Below are positions 58,462 through 64,000 of a stretch of 64,000 bases of DNA, one piece after another. A program made the position numbers and the translations under genes. The notes under the pieces were generated by a model. It saw nothing but the letters and a program-made list of their open reading frames with translations. It was not told the origin of the DNA and did no database searches. Source of the DNA: Corythucha ciliata (lineage: Eukaryota > Arthropoda > Insecta > Hemiptera > Tingidae); assembly GCA_038030265.1 (NCBI GenBank), contig CM075940.1, forward strand, positions 13,330,001-13,394,000, in the 5' to 3' direction. The stretch's first letter is position 1; each line of letters starts with the position of its first letter.

Positions 58462-60310
58462 GTCTATTTGTGAATGGTGACTTCAAACAATCTGTCTAGA
58501 AGAGTCTCCATTTCATTCTTGAAGTTGTTAAAATTGATAGTAGTTCCAGCCATTGAATTTACGATGGTATTTTCAGTAAGACCTTCAATCTCATTCACAA
58601 TAGATGCTACCAAACATATTGCATTGGTGCCCAACCGTTCGATATGATTTTTCAGCGGCTAAGCCATGTTGATAGTGCATTTGACCCTTTGATCCTCTTG
58701 CGGGTATTTCTTTGAAATTGCTCCTGTTTGTCAACTTGAACTCATTGCATTGTCCGTTTTCCGTTAAGCCCTGTACACACGAAGACAGAAATGTCATAAC
58801 ATCTCGAAGCAAGATATTGTACGCCATTTCTGTCAAGCCCCTTTTCACACAGGGACATTTATGCCATGATATGGTAAGCCTGTTGGTAATCTCTGATTCA
58901 GTGAATGAATCGAATGAATTGTCTCATTGCTTACTAGTTCTTGTGTTCACTTTGTTTATAATTTTAACTATTCTTTTCAGAATGAAATCCCTAATACCAT
59001 TTTCTTTCGTTCGGAATTGAAGTGCAGGCCTTTTTTTTGAAAATTGTCCGCTCCTCATGTGCTCCAAAGTTCAATAGTTTTGGTGGAGCAGTTTGCTAAA
59101 ATCGTGTTTCCTACAAGGACAATTCATCATTCCAATTTATTTGGTGGTGTTCAAAGCGGTAGCTGGCACCACGGCAGCGGGTTCTGCTCTTCACGCAATA
59201 AAGACTGTCCAAAATAAAAGATAAGGATTAACAAATAAACGGTATAAGAGTAGATGTTGCGTGACATTCTTAGTGCAATTTGATGAAATTCATCTAGCTG
59301 TTTTATTACAAACTCGTTTAGTACAGGTAAAGGCACTCACGCATCTCATACTCTATGGTCTATGATGAGTGATGCCATTATTGCCTCACGACTCCAATCC
59401 AGTTTTTTCCAAACTTCACTTGAACACTCAAAATATGTTATGACAGATACGGCATAACATCGAATGCCATACCTTTTTTCGTGTTCACACGAAGACTTTT
59501 CCGCCATGACACGGATGTCATGACAGAAAAGTCTCCGTGTGTACAGGCTTTTAGGATTGACCATATTCAACTCATAAGTGAATAACTGAAAAAAGTCAAA
59601 CAAATTTGGAGGTTATTTATTAGTCGGCTTAACAATTCTAATTTTTCCGCGTTGCATTTTGCCTTCTCCCTCCGGTCATAATCTTTTTTCGCTTCGGACG
59701 GCTTCAATATGCTGATAAGGTCGTCGATCTTCTCGCTGTTCGTTCGTCGCCTTCGCTTCCTTGGATTCAGACACTCTTCACCGTCCTCTTTGTCCGTCGG
59801 AGCCGCCGACGAAGAAGAAGTTGAACACGAACTTCGTATTGATATCATAGAAGAAAGAATTTAGGAATGAAGTAGACAAACCAACAACGATGGGAGGCGC
59901 AACGGTGTCGTCAACCTCTTTTATCATCTCGCTCTCCGCTTCGAATCGATCTGGGGGAGCCGGACCAATCCCCAATGTCCTGTTATGAGCATCAATTCAC
60001 CTTTTCCGTTTTATTACCGTTTTAAAACGTTTAGAGCACTGATCTCCAGTTTTGTACTAGCCCGTCTTCAGTAGAATAACATCTGAAATGTGGGCCCACG
60101 TGAATTTTTTGTTTTTAAATTTTTTCATTTGGGCCACATGATTTAAAAATTCTGAATAAGATTCAAGAAGAGCCTTTTTTCGTCTGTCCATTCATCTGCA
60201 ATCATAGGGATGTATTAGCGAAATAGTCAAATAAAGAAGACTCAAACAAAGATGAATTCTAGGCTTATCACTTCGCTGGTTTTCCATTACGGTTCGTTGG
60301 AAACATGAAA
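58462..60310 (-). pseudogene. Second, broken copy of the Myb/SANT-like gene
   Basis: Matches 29690-30660 in order. Exon 1 has lost its donor (GT changed to AT near 60269), exon 2 carries a small deletion near 60180 and other changes, and the last exon has a frame-altering insertion. A Harbinger-type MITE (58767-59550) interrupts its 3' side. Below it, an open minus-strand stretch of 69 codons (58650 to 58480, SIVNEIEGLTENTIVNS) may be a further piece of the original element. Confidence 0.6.
58767..59550. mobile_element. 784-bp Harbinger-type MITE
   Basis: Ends AGCCCTGTACACACG and CGTGTGTACAGGCTT are inverted repeats with further similarity inward (TGTCATAACA against TGTCATGACA). TTA flanks both sides (58764-58766 and 59551-59553), the duplication typical of PIF/Harbinger. 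The matching region near 29735 carries the empty site with one TTA. Confidence 0.8.
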
Positions 60311-60904
60311 TAATTTGATTCATCCATCTTCGCTTAATATTTTATTCTCCTTGGTGGGGGTCTCGGAGTGTAATGGCCGAAAGAAGGAAACGAGGACTCG
60401 AGGAGGAAGGACTTATCCCAATGAACCTTCCAAGATAGGTTTACCGCTCCCTCGACTTTGACGGAGCACTTGAAGTTGCTCCAGGTCCTGATCCATGGCG
60501 CAGACGTGAATGGAATGAGTAAAAAGTCGCTCTGCTGAGGATCAATTGGCAAATGGAACCTTCAAACTCTTATCAGATCAGACCTGGAGCAGCCCCAGCT
60601 CTACTTTTTGTGCTAATGGAAAACGCTATAATTGACTTGGAAAAGGTCTTGCTTGACGGGTGTCAAGGCACTATAACCCGAGTAGGCTTGGCCGCCATAT
60701 TGCGCTCTAATGACTAAGTTACGCTATATCAGATAATGGAATGGAGAAGCTTTTTTTCTTCATTTATTTCCAGATTTTATTGTTTTCTGTAGGTTTGATG
60801 CTTCCTATATTCACATATTAATTGCAGTTTATTGATCGGTGACATCGTTGAGCTTCTTTTTACGTTTTTAATTGTATTGATGAGGGTTTTATTATTATTA
60901 TTAT

Positions 60905-60906
<2 letters not shown>

Positions 60907-60949
<43 letters not shown>
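60907..60949. repeat. Poly(T) run, 43 bases
   Basis: Uninterrupted homopolymer; could be the poly(A) tail of a retroposed sequence on the minus strand, though no source sequence is evident. Confidence 0.8.
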
Positions 60950-60950
<1 letters not shown>

Positions 60951-60985
60951 TGGGGCGGGCGTTGAGGTGAGCTCGTCGTTTCTGC

Positions 60986-61032
60986 AAATTGCTCTCTGTG
61001 GTTGTAGTGAAGACAATCACAGAGAGCAATTT
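60986..61032. repeat. Short hairpin, 20-base arms
   Basis: AAATTGCTCTCTGTGGTTGT and ACAATCACAGAGAGCAATTT pair with one mismatch around a 7-base loop. Confidence 0.6.
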
Positions 61033-61744
61033 CCCGATAGAAACATTTTGTTTTCAGTACACTAGAACACCAGAAATTACATTTACCTCACAAAGAACTG
61101 AATGAATAGTTGGGACCCATTAATCAAGCCTGCAATTTTGAAGCTAGCGCTTTCTTCTTTCATTCTATCGGTCCCTTTTTATGCTATTTGAACAATTAGC
61201 AGCCATCCATTTTCTTTTAAAAAGGCTTACAAGTTACGTCGTGGAATAGGTTCATTAAAAGAACTGCAATTCCAAAGTGTAGACATTTCAAATGACAAAC
61301 TGGTGGATTGTTAGAAATAAATCGAGGACGCTGTCTTCATACCCATCATGTACGTACAATAAAGGAAATAAAGGAAATAAAATATAAGTTATAAGCGTTT
61401 TTAGGAATTGTAAAATGATGAAAAGGCCTCTGGGAGCGCTCAAGAACACGAACACTGGTCTTCAACGAGATAGTCGAAAAATCAGTTTACAAGCTCTTAT
61501 CTTTTCCTACATTAATATCATTTGGTGAAATAATGCCTATACCTGCGGCCTCTCAGACGGTCAGCAGAACTAATTCCAAATTAATACCTACAACAATAAA
61601 AGTGTTAGTTTACTAGCTAAACGATACCATTAAATGAGAACAGCACAAACTATCTTTTCTTGGCGGAAGAACACAGTATGTCGGCCAAGCATACCTGTTG
61701 GTTCTCTATGCAAGGCAGTTGGTGTAGCATAGTTCCAGCCTTTT

Positions 61745-62690
61745 TCCGGATCTTTAGAAATATGTTTTCGAGTAAGTTCTTGATTGAGACATGGTGGACT
61801 TGAAGAAACTAAAACTCATCTTTTCCAATCAAAGATTAGGTATGTCTATTAGAGACAAAGAAGATAAATTGTTAGTAGAAGCACTTAAACTACGAGGGTT
61901 AGTGGATGAAGCATGCATAAATCTGTAGCCATAGGAGTGTACATCGTCTGTCTTTCCTCGTCGAGGTTCGTCAAAAACGGACCGGTTTCGGCTGCTCGCC
62001 ATTTTCAGCATTTGGTTTCCCAGCTGAAAACTATTTTTACGAACCTCGACGAGGGAAGACAGACGGTGTAAGCTCCTACGACTACAGATTTATGCATGAT
62101 GTACAAACAAGATAAAAAGACTCGCATTCAATGGTTTCTACCAATACAATTTCCCTTCCACTTATTATAAAAGTGGCGCCGAATAAAATAAAACAATCGT
62201 CTCTCAGAAAAATGGTATTCATGTCTTTTTTCTCTCATCTCAATTTTCTCTCTCTCTCTCTTGGAAAAAATCCGAACCTCTCCTTCCGTAATCACTTTGT
62301 CTACGTGGAGTATTGGGAAGCTATCATTGATTAAAACACCACCTACGTCTGGATAGCATTCTGAGTATGGAATCTTAATTTTTTTGGGTGATCCCATTCT
62401 TCCTCACGTGAGAGAAAACCAGTTCGAACCATAAGCCCGATAAACCATGCTGTGGCTAGCCTCAGGAGGCAACGTCTTCAGCTCACAGATATTTGTAGAG
62501 CGACTGCCTCGCACGCACTGCCCACATTCATACTTGGGAAATTTTTCGGTGCAATGTCTCCAAACTAAGGCGGTATAAAATGTGAAGTGGTTTCGGAAAT
62601 TTCATTTCTAGCTCCTACAGCTGTTAGATAAAATCACCACGGACGACGCAAGTTGGCAAATTTCTCATCTTCTTGGATGTGCTCTGGTAG
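61745..62690. repeat. Segment X, copy 2
   Basis: Second copy of 29030-29665 with an inserted inverted repeat (61912-62098), and diverged so that the minus-strand ORF of copy 1 is lost. Confidence 0.65.
61912..62098. mobile_element. 187-bp inverted-repeat insertion
   Basis: Arms of about 68 bases begin CATGCATAAATC and share CTCGTCGAGGTTCGT blocks. The matching position in segment X copy 1 (near 29160) lacks it, so it inserted after the copies separated. No clean target duplication was read. Confidence 0.6.
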
Positions 62691-62699
62691 TGCTGGTAG

Positions 62700-64000
62700 T
62701 GTCACGGCTTTGAAGAGCATTTCGCGAGTTATTCAATATGTGACAGATGCCAAGCACAACAAACCCCTTGAGGCCGAAGTTAAAAATAAAGAAAAATGTA
62801 TATTTTTTTTGTTAATTCCTGCCAAGAGGTTCAAAAAATAATATTTTTTTAGTTTTACCACGCCAAGTGCCCCATCGCCATCGTCGGGACCCCATCGTCC
62901 TCAAGTGGAATATTTCGGAGTGACTAGGAAGGCGTAAGAGACATTTTATACATTTTTCGAGTTATGGTATTGACTGACGCAGTTGCGATCAGGCAAATAA
63001 ATGTTACAAGTGCTGTAGTAGGCACTTTGGTGCTCCCCTTTGAGTTAGTGCGCTCCTCACTCCCTCATTGTAAAACCCCTCGATATATAGAAGATGGCGT
63101 CAAAAATGAATGAAAAGAGAACGCGTCCCAACACATCTTTGCTTTAATATGAGCAAAATAAACGAGTTAAAGTGTTCTCTTGTAATAAATGCTAAATTCA
63201 AACCATTAATGACAACATGTGCCACACAAAAATTTGTTTTTCCGTCAAACTTTCTGGGACCGCATCTGTCTCTCTTGTCTTCTGATTTTACTAAAAAGTG
63301 AGCCATTCTACTTTCTTACTCGTTAATGTCATACAGAAGTTTTCCAAGCATTACTAAACCAATGGACCTTGAATAGAACCAAGGCAGGTTCCTCAATTCA
63401 ACTTATCGCTTACAGAGGTTTTATGGGGATACTTGAAATTGCGGTAGGGTGGTAGTTTCAGGGGGTGGGGAGGTATTTCCCAATGCTGATGAAGCAGAAA
63501 GAGGACTTATTGTATCGTCATGTTTTGTTCACTACCTATAAGAGATAAAATTCTCTTCTTGCGGGTAAGATTGGTTCGCATAAAATACAACTTGAATAGG
63601 CATTATTGAATTATTTTGTGCATTAAAAAATATAAGCATAATAGGTAAGCAAATTCAGATTACAATTTTCAATGATGAATTTCTTCGGGCTTTTGATTGT
63701 ATTCTCGTTGGAGCAAGCCGAAGCAAGTTTTGTATCCTCCCTATTTTGCTTTCCCCAATTCCAGGGTGCCGCTTCAGAACAACATACATATAAAATTCAG
63801 AAACACCTGAGATCAGGAAGCTTCAAACTTAAATTACTTATGATGGAGGCCCGTATTTAGAAACCAACCTGAACATTTAGAACTCTTTTAAGCGCTTCGA
63901 AACAGATGACACATTTTTACAAACCATTTCGTGTTTGGTCGCACAACTTGGAGCTTGACATCGAGGACTAGAGAAAATAATAATTAAGGCTTACCAATAA
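62700..64000. other. No recognisable gene
   Basis: Short open stretches only, including overlapping ones on both strands near 63110-63300 that are shadows of each other. Confidence 0.35.

Larger units (their letters stand above)
60480..61740. other. No recognisable gene; poly(T) and hairpin inside
   Basis: Holds a 43-base poly(T) (60907-60949), a small hairpin (60986-61032) and, near 60645, a 20-base match to 28370 (GGTCTTGCTTGACGGGTGTC). Confidence 0.4.

Noticed and set aside
60777..61016. Minus-strand ORF with a long Lys run
   Set aside because: It is the translation of the 43-base poly(T)/poly(A) tract.
1..64000. CRISPR array, bacterial operon or ribosomal RNA
   Set aside because: No regularly spaced repeats, no Shine-Dalgarno-led gene series and no rRNA-like stretch were seen; the window is eukaryotic.

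Overview
The window looks like nuclear DNA of an arthropod (insect or crustacean; I cannot place it further). Supporting signs are GT-AG introns with multi-exon genes, a DUF4806-type gene, Jockey-like LINEs, BEL/Pao, Ty3/gypsy and copia fragments, hAT, pogo, PIF/Harbinger and other DNA transposons, many MITEs, and fossil genes that look viral. There is no bacterial gene organisation, no rRNA and no recognisable tRNA. Almost every coding stretch is a mobile element or a fossil virus gene. The possible exceptions are a spliced DUF4806-type gene at 8938-11112 and a small intact three-exon Myb/SANT-like gene at 29841-30477.

Layout. 63-1752: frame-broken capsid-like fossil gene on the minus strand, ending at a poly(A). 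1804-8890: a repeat, here called A, with its own TATA promoter. It is split by a complete 4,949-bp DNA transposon (3178-8126) whose empty site is preserved in two other copies of A. 8938-13060: DUF4806-type gene and its probable upstream exon. 13500-14220: MITEs. 14461-20783: second copy of A, then a 5-kb block with a bunyavirus-nucleoprotein-like fossil and an old Jockey-like LINE. 20943-23956: a second Jockey-like LINE without an endonuclease. 24000-29000: mostly nothing recognisable. 29030-34342: the Myb/SANT-like gene, a pogo/Tigger transposase, a second DDE-like family and a CACTA-like fragment. 35237-38700: hairpins, a fold-back and a TTAA MITE. 40703-42790: a PIF/Harbinger element. 43017-50600: third copy of A, a copia gag piece and the second copy of the 5-kb block. 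50592-56175: Ty3/gypsy fragment, second capsid-like fossil, BEL/Pao fragment and hAT transposase. 58462-62690: decayed second copy of the 29030-30660 region, split by a 784-bp Harbinger-type MITE.

Taken together, the mobile and viral coding remnants lie overwhelmingly on the minus strand, while repeat A carries TATA promoters pointing to the plus strand. This is what a single-strand piRNA cluster would look like, with plus-strand transcripts antisense to four fossil-virus loci and to many transposons. That reading is inference; small-RNA data would decide it. All family assignments come from reading motifs, without database searches.
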